Positions 1-6,196 of a stretch of DNA of 6,208 nucleotides are shown here, in pieces. Under the pieces are notes generated by a model that was not told the origin of the DNA, made no database searches, and saw nothing but the letters and a program-made list of their open reading frames with translations. Within the stretch, counting starts at the first letter, position 1. Each line of letters begins with the position of its first letter. Source of the stretch: Jatrophihabitans sp. (GTDB lineage Bacteria; Actinomycetota; Actinomycetes; Mycobacteriales; Jatrophihabitantaceae); the NCBI GenBank assembly GCA_025966255.1, contig JAOPVG010000543.1:1-6208 (forward strand). The letters are read 5' to 3'. The position numbers and the translations under genes were made by a program.

Positions 1-1
1 G

Positions 2-82
2 GAGCACGGGCAATACGTGTTCTCCACGGGGACGGCAGCTGATGCGGTGACGCCTTCGGGCGCCAACACCATCACGCTGTAG
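2..82 (+). CDS. C-terminal end of an unidentified protein (partial)
   Basis: Only the frame beginning at base 2 stays open from the window edge to a TAG stop at 80-82; the other two plus frames hit TGA within about 50 bases. It gives 26 residues ending in SGANTITL. Most third codon positions are G or C, as expected for a real gene in this DNA. A strong hairpin begins 8 bases after the stop, which fits a true gene end. The fragment has no recognisable motif, so no function can be proposed. The Thr/Ala/Gly-rich end would suit a secreted or beta-rich protein, but that is a guess. Confidence 0.45.
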   Translation, partial: EHGQYVFSTGTAADAVTPSGANTITL

Positions 83-90
83 TCAGGGGG

Positions 91-121
91 CGGGCGCAGC
101 CGCACAGTGCGGCTGCGCCCG
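91..121 (+). terminator. Strong GC hairpin, probable transcription terminator
   Basis: A perfect 14-bp inverted repeat (cgggcgcagccgca / tgcggctgcgcccg) flanks a 3-base CAG loop. It starts 8 bases after the stop of the partial upstream gene. No U-tract follows (the next bases are tacgtcgcg), which is the U-less form common in high-GC actinobacteria. Because the stem is symmetric it would also fold on the minus strand. It likely insulates the S66 peptidase transcript from the upstream gene. Confidence 0.65.
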
Positions 122-129
122 TACGTCGC

Positions 130-144
130 GCCGTCCTCGACGGC
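130..144 (+). terminator. Small second hairpin downstream of the main terminator
   Basis: GCCGTC and GACGGC form a 6-bp perfect stem around a CTC loop, 8 bases after the large hairpin. It is followed by catttc, a very weak pyrimidine run. It may be a backup terminator in tandem with the first hairpin, or a leader structure for the next operon. A stem this short arises easily in GC-rich DNA, so confidence is low. Confidence 0.22.
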
Positions 145-147
145 CAT

Positions 148-159
148 TTCAGCGCTGAA
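148..159. promoter_or_regulatory. 12-bp perfect palindrome, candidate operator
   Basis: TTCAGCGCTGAA is perfectly self-complementary over 12 bases. It lies 62 bases upstream of the S66 peptidase start, in the only leader of the peptidase-regulator operon. Its T/A-rich ends and central CGCG-like core stand out in GC-rich DNA. MurR/RpiR regulators bind palindromic sites as dimers and commonly control their own operon, so autoregulation here is a reasonable inference. No second copy was seen upstream of the oxidase gene, and no protein-DNA contact can be shown from sequence. Confidence 0.35.
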
Positions 160-221
160 CAACCGCACTACGTTGCCGCGGCGAGTCCCGACCTGACACT
201 GTCGGTCGTGATGAGCGAGCG

Positions 222-1190
222 ATGACCGGACCCCAGAGCGTCGATCCGCAGTCGCTGGCGCGGGCGCCGGCGTTGCGGCCGGGCGACCGCGTGGGCGTAC
301 TGACGGTCAGCAGCCCGGTGCCGCAGCCGTTGCTCGACATCGGCCTCGATGCGCTGCGCCGAGCCGGCCTCGAGCCGGTCGTCTACAGCTCGGCCCGCGA
401 GCCGGGCACGATACGCCCCTACCTTGCCGGCGACGACGCACTGCGCGCCGCCGACCTCACCGACGCACTCACCGATCCGAAGATCGCCGGCATCATCTTC
501 GCCCGCGGCGGATCCGGGGCGCAGCGCACCCTGGCCGAGCTCGACTGGTCGAAGCCGGCCGGTGTGCCGCCCAAACTGCTGGCCGGTTTCTCCGACGTCA
601 CCGCCGTCCTCGAGGCAGTGGCGGTGAAGCTCGGCTGGGCCTCCGTGCACAGCGCGAACATCGCCACCGTGGCCGCCGACTCCGCGGCGGAGTACTCGTT
701 CGGGTCGCTGCTGCGGACCGTGTTGACGCCGGACCAGGCGATGTCGCTGTCCTTTCCGGACGCGTCGACCGTCGTCGGCGGGCGCGCTCGCGGCGTGACG
801 CTCGGTGGCAATCTGTGTCTGCTGACCGCGTCGCTCGGCACGCCGACCTCGCGACCCGCCGCAGGCGGCATCCTGCTCATCGAGGACGAGTCGGAGGAGG
901 ATTACCGCATCGACCGCATGCTCACCCACCTGCACCGCGCCGGCTATCTCGACGGCGTGGCCGGAATCATTACCGGCTCGTTCAACAACTGCGGCCCGCC
1001 CGAGGACATCGCGGCGATCCTGGCCGAGCGGCTCGGCGGATTGGGCGTACCGATGATCAGCTGGGTCGACATCGGCCACGGCGGCCCGAACCAGGCCTTC
1101 CCAATCGGGATCGCCGCGGAGTTGGACGCCGACGCGCGCACGCTGCGGCTGCTCGATCCGCCCCTCGTCCCGGCCGGCGAGCGGCCGTGA
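222..1190 (+). CDS. Peptidase family S66 LD-carboxypeptidase (muramoyltetrapeptide carboxypeptidase type)
   Basis: The 322-residue product has the full S66 layout. The nucleophile is Ser124 in GFSD (122-125), preceded by the GGSG turn (96-99). LGGNL follows at 194-198. Glu221 lies in the IEDESEEDYRIDRML stretch, and His286 in GHGGPNQAFPIG. These match the Ser115/Glu217/His285 triad of Pseudomonas LdcA in order and spacing. Family members cleave the L-Lys/mDAP-D-Ala bond of murein tetrapeptides during cell-wall recycling. The MccF branch instead inactivates microcin C-type peptide nucleotides, and that alternative cannot be excluded. There is no signal peptide or membrane segment, so it is probably cytoplasmic. 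The ATG at 222 is the first plausible start; its ribosome site (GAGCGAG) is weak. The stop overlaps the GTG of the regulator gene (GTGA), implying coupled translation. Confidence 0.9.
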   Translation: MTGPQSVDPQSLARAPALRPGDRVGVLTVSSPVPQPLLDIGLDALRRAGLEPVVYSSAREPGTIRPYLAGDDALRAADLTDALTDPKIAGIIFARGGSGAQRTLAELDWSKPAGVPPKLLAGFSDVTAVLEAVAVKLGWASVHSANIATVAADSAAEYSFGSLLRTVLTPDQAMSLSFPDASTVVGGRARGVTLGGNLCLLTASLGTPTSRPAAGGILLIEDESEEDYRIDRMLTHLHRAGYLDGVAGIITGSFNNCGPPEDIAAILAERLGGLGVPMISWVDIGHGGPNQAFPIGIAAELDADARTLRLLDPPLVPAGERP

Positions 1191-2110
1191 CGCGGAAGAC
1201 GAACGGGGCCAGTTCCGGACGCTCGAAAGGCGCGCGGGCCGCCGGCGCCCCGGACGTCCTCGTCCGCATCCGGGTAGCGTGGCCAAACCTCGCGCCGTCC
1301 GAGCGCCGCGTCGCCGAGGTCGCGCTCGCCGACCCGACGCGCAGCGCGGCCCAGACCGTCACCGAGCTGGCCCGTTCGACCGGCACCTCGCAGGCCACCG
1401 TGGTGCGCTTCGCCCAGCGACTCGGCTACAGCGGCTATCCGGAGCTCCGGCTGGCGTTGGCCTCCGCGGCCGGCGCCGAGCAGGCCAACCGGCCCGAGAC
1501 CGTCCCCGGCACCGACATCTCGGCGAAGGACGACATCGCCACCGTCATCGCCAAGGTCGGGCATCTCGAGGCGACGGCGGTCCGCGAGACCGTCGGGCAG
1601 CTCAATCCCGACGCGCTGTCCGCGGCCGTGGACGCAGTGGTCGCCGCGCCCCGCATCGACGTGTACGGCGTCGGCGCGAGCGCGGTCGTCGCCCTCGATC
1701 TGCAGATGAAGCTGCACCGCATCGGGCGCTTCACCCAGGCCTGGAGCGACTACCACCTCGCACTCGTGTCGGCCGCGCTGTTGAAGCGGCGCGACGTGGC
1801 GATAGCGATCTCGCACAGCGGAACGACGCGGGAGACGGTCGGCGCGTTGCAGGAGGCCGCGGCGCGCAAGGCGACGACGGTGGCGATCACCAACTTCCCC
1901 GATTCGCCGCTGGCCGAGGCGGCCGACATCGTGCTGACCACGGCCGCCCGCGAGACCGCGCTGCGCTCGGGCGCAGTGGCCAGCCGGATCGCCGCGCTGA
2001 CCGTCGTCGACTGCCTGTTCGAGGCCGTGGCGCAGCGCAACCTGCCCGCCACTCGGCGCGCTCTGCAACGCACGCTCGACGCCGTCTCCGAACGCGCGCG
2101 ACACGACTGA
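1187..2110 (+). CDS. MurR/RpiR family transcriptional regulator (HTH plus SIS domain)
   Basis: The product has 307 residues, the usual length for the family. The N-terminal HTH_6-type domain spans about 24-98. Its recognition region, around TELARSTGTSQATVVRFAQR (59-78) followed by LGYSGYPELR, is highly typical. A C-terminal SIS sugar-phosphate-binding domain spans about 145-275, with GVGAS (161-165) and the loop SHSGTTRET (209-217). Such proteins are ligand-responsive regulators, usually of sugar-phosphate or amino-sugar catabolism (for example MurNAc-6-P). The frame is open back to about 815, but that upstream translation is Arg/Pro-rich shadow of the peptidase. The GTG at 1187 overlaps the peptidase TGA and has a weak GGCGAG site 5 bases upstream, so it is preferred. 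It probably regulates its own operon and perhaps the convergent amino-acid operon; the latter is inference. Confidence 0.92.
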   Translation: MTRKTNGASSGRSKGARAAGAPDVLVRIRVAWPNLAPSERRVAEVALADPTRSAAQTVTELARSTGTSQATVVRFAQRLGYSGYPELRLALASAAGAEQANRPETVPGTDISAKDDIATVIAKVGHLEATAVRETVGQLNPDALSAAVDAVVAAPRIDVYGVGASAVVALDLQMKLHRIGRFTQAWSDYHLALVSAALLKRRDVAIAISHSGTTRETVGALQEAAARKATTVAITNFPDSPLAEAADIVLTTAARETALRSGAVASRIAALTVVDCLFEAVAQRNLPATRRALQRTLDAVSERARHD

Positions 2111-2117
2111 TCCCCGA

Positions 2118-2133
2118 CTGTGGAGCACCGCAG
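2118..2133 (+). terminator. Weak hairpin in the convergent gap
   Basis: CTGTGG and CCGCAG pair over 6 bp, including one G-U wobble, around an AGCA loop, 7 bases after the regulator stop. It exists only in plus-strand RNA; the minus strand has a C-A mismatch. There is no U-tract. This is the only structure seen in the 30-base gap between the two convergent operons, so it may assist termination, but the stem is marginal. Confidence 0.2.
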
Positions 2134-2140
2134 CGCGAGG

Positions 2141-2908
2141 TCACAGGACCTTGTCGAGAAACGCCTTCGTCCGTGGGTGGCGAGGATCGGAAAGTACCTC
2201 GCGCGGATCGCCGGACTCGACGATGACCCCGCCGTCGAGAAACACCAGTGAGTCCCCGACCTCTCGGGCGAACGCCATCTCGTGCGTGACTACGACCATC
2301 GTCATCCCGGTCGTGGCCAGATCGCGCATCACCTGCAGCACTTCGCCAACCAGCTCGGGGTCCAGCGCACTGGTCGGCTCGTCGAAGAGCATCAACTTCG
2401 GCTCCATCGCCAGCGCCCGGGCGATGGCCACCCGCTGCTGCTGGCCGCCGGAGAGTTGTTGGGGGTAGGCGTTCGCCTTGTCGGCCAACCCGACGCGAGA
2501 CAGCAACCGCTCGGCTCGCTCCCGCGCTTCGGACTTGCCTTGGCGTTTTACCCGGACCGGGGCCTCCATGACATTGCCGAGCACGGTCATTTGCTCGAAC
2601 AGGTTGAACCGCTGGAAGACCATCCCGATCTCGGCCCGCTTCGTCGCAATCTCTCGTTCGCTCTGCTCGAACAGCTTGTCGCCGCGCTCGATGTAACCGA
2701 CCAGATCACCGTCGACGGACAGGCGGCCCGCGTCGATCTTCTCCAAATGGTTGATGCAGCGAAGAAACGTCGACTTGCCCGACCCGGACGCCCCGATCAT
2801 GCAGCAGACCTCGCCGGGAGCAACGTTGAGGTCTACCCCATGAAGTACATCGATCGAACCGTATGACTTGTACACGTTCTCGGCGCGCACCATCGACCGT
2901 TGATTCAT
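2141..2908 (-). CDS. Polar amino-acid ABC transporter ATP-binding protein (GlnQ/HisP type)
   Basis: The 255-residue ATPase has all motifs of the polar amino-acid uptake class: Walker [10 protein letters not shown] (39-47, Lys45), the Q-loop VFQRFNLF (97-104, Gln99), the signature LSGGQQQR (152-159), Walker B LMLFDEP (172-178, Glu177) with D-loop SALD, and switch His209 in THEMAFA. It would power the neighbouring permease on the cytoplasmic face. The ATG at 2908 is chosen over Met6 because a clear GGAGG (2919-2915) lies 6 bases upstream. The start overlaps the permease stop by ATGA, so the two are translationally coupled. It is the last gene of the minus-strand operon, and its stop is 30 bases from the end of the convergent regulator gene. 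No good terminator is visible after it. Confidence 0.95.
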   Translation of the reverse strand: MNQRSMVRAENVYKSYGSIDVLHGVDLNVAPGEVCCMIGASGSGKSTFLRCINHLEKIDAGRLSVDGDLVGYIERGDKLFEQSEREIATKRAEIGMVFQRFNLFEQMTVLGNVMEAPVRVKRQGKSEARERAERLLSRVGLADKANAYPQQLSGGQQQRVAIARALAMEPKLMLFDEPTSALDPELVGEVLQVMRDLATTGMTMVVVTHEMAFAREVGDSLVFLDGGVIVESGDPREVLSDPRHPRTKAFLDKVL

Positions 2909-3873
2909 GCCCGGCCTCCGACGTCGGTGGCGATCCGTCGTCTCTGCCGCAGGTAGTCGATCACCCGCAACATCACGCCACGGTGTGACAGGTGGGCGTT
3001 GCCGCGGCCGAACCGCCGTTCGATGTAGTACTGGCCGATGCTCAGCACCGTGGTCGCCAGCAGGTACCAGAGGCTCGCGACCAGCAGCAGCGGGATGGTC
3101 TTGTAGTTGGCCGAGTAGATCAGTTGAGCTGAGTAGAGCAACTCGGTGTAGGCGATCACGCTGACCAGGCTGGTGGTCTTGAGCATGCCGATGGCCTGGT
3201 TGCCGGTCGGCGGAATGATCACGCGCATTGCTCGCGGCAGGACGATCCGGCGCAGGGTGAGGATCCGGCTCATCCCAAGGGCCTGCGCCGCCTCGGTCTG
3301 GCCGGGGTCAACCGAGATGATTCCAGCCCGGACGATCTCAGCCATATACGCCGCCTCGTTCAGGCCGAGAGCAAGAATTGCCGCGAGAAACGGCGTGATG
3401 AAGGTGTTCGCCGATCCCGAGACGAACTCCGGCCCGAACGGGATCCCTAGTGACAACTTCGGGAACAGCGCCGAGATGTTGAACCAGAAGATGATCTGGA
3501 CGAACACGGGGGTACCGCGGAAGAACCAGATGTAGGCCGATGCCGCCGACCGCATCAGGGGATTCGCCGACAGGCGCATCACCGCGAGCACGACGCCAAG
3601 GACGATTCCCACAGCCATCGCGATCGCGGTCAGCAGGAACGTGCTCAGCAGGCCGGCGAGAATCCGTCTGGACGTGAAGTAGTCGCCGACGACGCCCCAT
3701 TGCCAGCGTGGGTTGCTCAGGATCGTGTGCAACAGCATCAGGCCGAGGACCACGATGACCAGCGCCACCGCCCACCGGCCCGGATGCCGCTTCGGAATCG
3801 CCCGGATCCGCTCCGGACGGGCGGCGACTTCAGGTTTGTGTTCCAGCGTCGCCATCACGAACCGTTCACTCAC
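2905..3873 (-). CDS. Polar amino-acid ABC transporter permease (HisM/GlnP type)
   Basis: The product has 322 residues from the chosen start. A hydrophilic N-terminus of about 30 residues leads to an extra membrane segment (about 33-52). The transport core follows, with helices near 73-99, 113-131, 160-180, 231-251 and 259-280. Family marks are [10 protein letters not shown] (117-126), [13 protein letters not shown] (172-184), and the cytoplasmic EAA loop (194-222: EAAQALGM, then RRIVLPRA, then IIPP) that docks on the ATPase. Only one permease gene is present, so it probably acts as a homodimer. The core family is about 220 residues; this protein is longer because of the N-terminal extension and a basic C-terminal tail. 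The frame could start at a TTG (3888), but GGAGG (3886-3882) lies within that extension. The GTG at 3873 (8-base spacing) or the GTG at 3876 (5-base spacing) is therefore the likely start. Confidence 0.93.
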   Translation of the reverse strand: MSERFVMATLEHKPEVAARPERIRAIPKRHPGRWAVALVIVVLGLMLLHTILSNPRWQWGVVGDYFTSRRILAGLLSTFLLTAIAMAVGIVLGVVLAVMRLSANPLMRSAASAYIWFFRGTPVFVQIIFWFNISALFPKLSLGIPFGPEFVSGSANTFITPFLAAILALGLNEAAYMAEIVRAGIISVDPGQTEAAQALGMSRILTLRRIVLPRAMRVIIPPTGNQAIGMLKTTSLVSVIAYTELLYSAQLIYSANYKTIPLLLVASLWYLLATTVLSIGQYYIERRFGRGNAHLSHRGVMLRVIDYLRQRRRIATDVGGRA

Positions 3874-3881
3874 CACGGTTT

Positions 3882-3886
3882 CCTCC
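3882..3886 (-). promoter_or_regulatory. Shine-Dalgarno site deciding the permease start
   Basis: Read on the minus strand, this is GGAGG followed by AAACC and two consecutive GTG codons. It overlaps the codons just after the upstream in-frame TTG, so that TTG cannot be served by this site. It places initiation at 3876 or 3873. Confidence 0.7.
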
Positions 3887-3920
3887 AACCATCACGGTGA
3901 TCCGTCCAGGTACGCCGCTA

Positions 3921-3944
3921 GCCCGATCGCCGAAGCGATCGGGC
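3921..3944 (-). terminator. UUCG-tetraloop hairpin between binding-protein and permease genes
   Basis: On the minus strand GCCCGATCGC and GCGATCGGGC form a perfect 10-bp stem closed by a TTCG loop, giving the exceptionally stable C(UUCG)G tetraloop in RNA. It starts 15 bases after the binding-protein stop, within the 86-base gap before the permease. The following bases (TAGCGGCGTA) contain no U-tract. In ABC operons such intergenic hairpins typically act as partial terminators or 3' mRNA stabilisers, so the binding protein is made in excess over the membrane parts. That role is inferred here by position. Confidence 0.65.
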
Positions 3945-3959
3945 GGCGGCCGTCTCCGG

Positions 3960-4895
3960 TCAGCTGTTGTCGTTGACCTTGGCATCGGTAACAGCGCCGG
4001 CGCCGACACCCCACTTTTCGAGTGCCTGCTTGTAGGCCTTGCTCGTGATGAGGCTTTCCATCGCGGTGTGGATCGGGTCCAGCATGCCCGAACCCTTGGT
4101 GATCCCGATCCCGACGGCACTGACGTGTGCTACCCCGGCGACCTCGATCGCCGCACCCTTCTTCTGGGCGTACGCCAGCACCGGCGAATCCTGCATGACA
4201 CCGTCCACGCGGCCCGACGTGAGCGCCAGGACGGTGGCCTGCTGATCGGGGAATGAGGACGGGGCGATGGCGCCCTTTCCGGCCGTCTTGCACTTCGCCG
4301 AGTACTCGGGGAGTCGGGTGGATTCCTGGAAGGAGCCCTTCAGCACGGCGATCTTGCGCCCGCACATCGAGTCGATGGTCATCTTCAGCGGGTTGCCCGC
4401 AGCGACCGCCACCGCCGTACCGCTGGAGAAGTAGTCGACGAAGTCGAGGACCTTCTCCCGCTCGAGGGTGGGCGACATCTGCGCGATCGCGATGTCGTAC
4501 TTCTTGCCCGCAAGCCCCGGGATGATGGCATCGAAGTTGGCGCCGGCGATCGTCACCTTCAGGCCGAGCGCCTGGCCGAGCAGCTTGGCGATGTCGGCAT
4601 CGACCCCCACGATGGTCTTGCCGTCGGTGTCCATGAAGTGGTTCGGCGGGCTCGAGACGTCCATCGCCACGACGATGGAGCCGCGCTGCTTCACGTCGGC
4701 CGGCAGTTTCGCGATGGCCGCGGCGTTCTTCGCGGCGGCGACGCTTCCGCCCGCAGCCGCCGCCCCAGACGAGCCGCCGCTGGTGTTGGAGGCAGAACTA
4801 CTGCACGCGGATGCAGCCAGCACAGCACCGATCGCGATGACCGTCACCGCGCGTCGTGACCGGGTCTGTCCTGTGCACATTCGAGGATGTTTCAT
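3960..4895 (-). CDS. Amino-acid ABC transporter substrate-binding lipoprotein (SBP family 3)
   Basis: The product has 311 residues. A lipoprotein signal comes first: basic RSRR, a hydrophobic stretch AVTVIAIGAVLAA, then a lipobox ending ASAC with Cys31 as the lipidated residue. A Ser/Gly/Ala-rich linker follows. The mature domain begins near residue 70 and has typical family-3 marks: GVDADIAKLLGQALG (97-111) and DIAIAQMSPTLEREKVLDF (134-152), with Arg146 at the position that binds the ligand alpha-carboxylate. Asp236 in VMQDSPVLAYA sits where GlnH-type proteins contact the alpha-amino group. Both residues favour an alpha-amino-acid-like ligand; the side-chain specificity is unknown. It is anchored outside the membrane and feeds the permease. 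The ATG at 4895 is preferred over the GTG at 4904 because GGAAG (4908-4904) lies 8 bases before it. The oxidase gene ends 47 bases upstream. Confidence 0.93.
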   Translation of the reverse strand: MKHPRMCTGQTRSRRAVTVIAIGAVLAASACSSSASNTSGGSSGAAAAGGSVAAAKNAAAIAKLPADVKQRGSIVVAMDVSSPPNHFMDTDGKTIVGVDADIAKLLGQALGLKVTIAGANFDAIIPGLAGKKYDIAIAQMSPTLEREKVLDFVDYFSSGTAVAVAAGNPLKMTIDSMCGRKIAVLKGSFQESTRLPEYSAKCKTAGKGAIAPSSFPDQQATVLALTSGRVDGVMQDSPVLAYAQKKGAAIEVAGVAHVSAVGIGITKGSGMLDPIHTAMESLITSKAYKQALEKWGVGAGAVTDAKVNDNS

Positions 4896-4903
4896 CGTGC
4901 TCA

Positions 4904-4908
4904 CTTCC
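4904..4908 (-). promoter_or_regulatory. Shine-Dalgarno-like site for the binding-protein gene
   Basis: Minus-strand GGAAG followed by TGAGCACG and ATG gives an 8-base spacing to the ATG at 4895. The same site overlaps the alternative GTG at 4904, so that upstream start is less likely. Confidence 0.5.
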
Positions 4909-4942
4909 GTTGGGGATGTCGCCGTTCGGTGGGTAGTGCGAA

Positions 4943-6145
4943 TCAGTGGACGAGTACCGGGCCGGAGCCGCCCATTGAGCTGCCGAGTAGGTAGTCGTTG
5001 CTGACGATCGGTCGGCCCTCGGCGAACCGGGATAGTGCGAACTCATCGATCGACGCCGTGCGGGCCTTGCCTTCGACCACCAGTTCGGCGACACAGGCAC
5101 CGATGGCCGGCGCCTTCTTGAAGCCCGAACCACTCATTCCTACGGCCAGGACCAAACCATCGCATCCCTCGATTCGTCCGATCAGCGCGCAGCGGTCCGG
5201 GGTCACATCCAATGGACCGGCGTGGGCCCGGAGCACCTTCTGGGCCGCAAACGCCGGCATGGAGAGGGCCAGTTGGTGCAGGGCCGTCCCGGGAAAGGAG
5301 TCCAACACTTCCGCGTCGTCAGGTGAGGCGATGGTTCGGGCGGACTGGCTCAGGCCCACCAGGGTTTCGGACCGGCCGTTGGGTCGAGCGTAGATACCGG
5401 TGCGCCGGTCGATCATCGTCAGGTGTCCGCCCCGGCCCGACAGACCGTCGGGCCGGGACACAAATGCGACCTGGGCTCCGACCGACTCAATCGGCAGGTC
5501 GAGGCCGAGGGACTCGGTCAGCGGAACCGACCACGACCCATTCGCGAGGATGACTGTGTCCGCCTGAACGCGCCCGGCAGTCGTTTCGACCCCGGTGACA
5601 CGGTCGCCGGCTCCTAGGAGCCGCAGCACCGTCGTCTGCTGCTGGATCTGCGCACCCCCTCGGACGGCCGCCGCCGCCAACGTACGGGTAGTCGCAACCG
5701 GATCGGCGTAACCGCTTCGCGGCTCGTACGCGCCGAGGTCGGCGTCAGCAACTGCCAACCCTGATTCCAGGGCCGCCAGTTCGGTGGCGTCCAGCACGCT
5801 GGTGTCGATCCCGAGACCCGTCAGCATCACGACGTTGGCGTGCAGCCGGTCGGCATCGCCCGGCATCACCAGTTGGACGAACCCGGTCCGGACGAAGCCG
5901 CATTCGCCGCCGACCCGGTCGGCCCATTCCTCGAACCAGGGCAGCGCGGCTGCTGCGAGCCGGGCCTCCGGTGCGTTCGCGTAGTGCGTCCGGATCAGCG
6001 CGCCGGACCGGCCGGTGGCTCCCGCGGACAATTCTCCGCGTTCGAGCAACAGCACGTCGGTTAGGCCGAGTTGGGTCAAATGAAAGGCGATGCTCGTCCC
6101 GACAGCACCGCCGCCCACGATGACGACATCGGCAGTCGAACGCAT
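4943..6145 (-). CDS. FAD-dependent oxidoreductase, DAO family (sarcosine oxidase beta / DadA-like)
   Basis: The product has 400 residues. The N-terminal Rossmann dinucleotide-binding motif VVIVGGGAVGTSIAFHL (7-23) is followed by acidic Glu35 in LLLER, which binds the FAD ribose. GATGRSGALIRTHY (42-55) is the second FAD contact typical of glycine/sarcosine oxidases. VILANGSWS (198-206) is the usual strand before the substrate domain. The C-terminal FAD loop reads TPDRCALIGRIEG (315-327), then MSGSGFKKAPAIG (337-349), matching the GHSGHGFK region of SoxB-like proteins. Members oxidise secondary amines, N-methyl glycines or D-amino acids to imino acids. The exact substrate cannot be read here. 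No signal peptide is seen, so it is probably cytoplasmic. The ATG at 6145 is chosen because GGAGG lies 7 bases upstream; the GTG at 6151 would be only 1 base from it. It heads the visible operon feeding into the amino-acid transporter genes. Confidence 0.9.
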   Translation of the reverse strand: MRSTADVVIVGGGAVGTSIAFHLTQLGLTDVLLLERGELSAGATGRSGALIRTHYANAPEARLAAAALPWFEEWADRVGGECGFVRTGFVQLVMPGDADRLHANVVMLTGLGIDTSVLDATELAALESGLAVADADLGAYEPRSGYADPVATTRTLAAAAVRGGAQIQQQTTVLRLLGAGDRVTGVETTAGRVQADTVILANGSWSVPLTESLGLDLPIESVGAQVAFVSRPDGLSGRGGHLTMIDRRTGIYARPNGRSETLVGLSQSARTIASPDDAEVLDSFPGTALHQLALSMPAFAAQKVLRAHAGPLDVTPDRCALIGRIEGCDGLVLAVGMSGSGFKKAPAIGACVAELVVEGKARTASIDEFALSRFAEGRPIVSNDYLLGSSMGGSGPVLVH

Positions 6146-6152
6146 TCGCACC

Positions 6153-6157
6153 CCTCC
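6153..6157 (-). promoter_or_regulatory. Shine-Dalgarno site deciding the oxidase start
   Basis: Minus-strand GGAGG is followed by a 7-base spacer (GGTGCGA) and then ATG at 6145. This excludes the in-frame GTG at 6151 as the main start. The frame stays open to the window edge, so this site is the main evidence for where the oxidase begins. Confidence 0.7.
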
Positions 6158-6161
6158 GGTC

Positions 6162-6196
6162 GGCGACGGGAGAACCCACGGGGCCGTCCCGTCGCC
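6162..6196. promoter_or_regulatory. 10-bp inverted repeat upstream of the oxidase gene
   Basis: GGCGACGGGA (6162-6171) and TCCCGTCGCC (6187-6196) are perfect reverse complements separated by 15 bases, ending 4 bases from the oxidase ribosome site. In the mRNA this could form a leader hairpin just before the start; as DNA it could be an operator. It could also be the terminator of an upstream gene lying outside the window. No -10 or -35 elements are recognisable in the 63 bases available, and no stop codon of an upstream minus-strand gene is present there. Confidence 0.4.

Noticed and set aside
173..200. A possible -35/-10 pair (TTGCCG, 16-base gap, GACACT) before the peptidase gene
   Set aside because: Only 4 of 6 and 3 of 6 matches to consensus; such matches are expected by chance, so no promoter is called.
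188..208. Short inverted repeats (CCGAC/GTCGG and CGACC/GGTCG) just before the peptidase start
   Set aside because: Five-base arms with 8-10 base spacers are too common in GC-rich DNA to support a site.
815..1186. An N-terminal extension of the regulator reaching back into the peptidase gene
   Set aside because: The translation is Arg/Pro/His-rich out-of-frame peptidase sequence. The GTG at 1187, overlapping the peptidase stop, gives a normal family length.
168..1286. A 372-codon open frame on the minus strand across the S66 gene
   Set aside because: Its translation is Arg/Gly-rich with no recognisable motif, and it lies opposite a gene with an intact catalytic triad. This is the usual antisense shadow in GC-rich DNA.
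944..2128. A 394-codon open frame on the minus strand across the regulator gene
   Set aside because: Low-complexity Arg/Gly/Asp-rich product with no domain; antisense shadow of the MurR/RpiR gene.
3874..3888. A TTG-initiated longer form of the permease
   Set aside because: The GGAGG ribosome site overlaps this extension and points to the GTG codons at 3876/3873.
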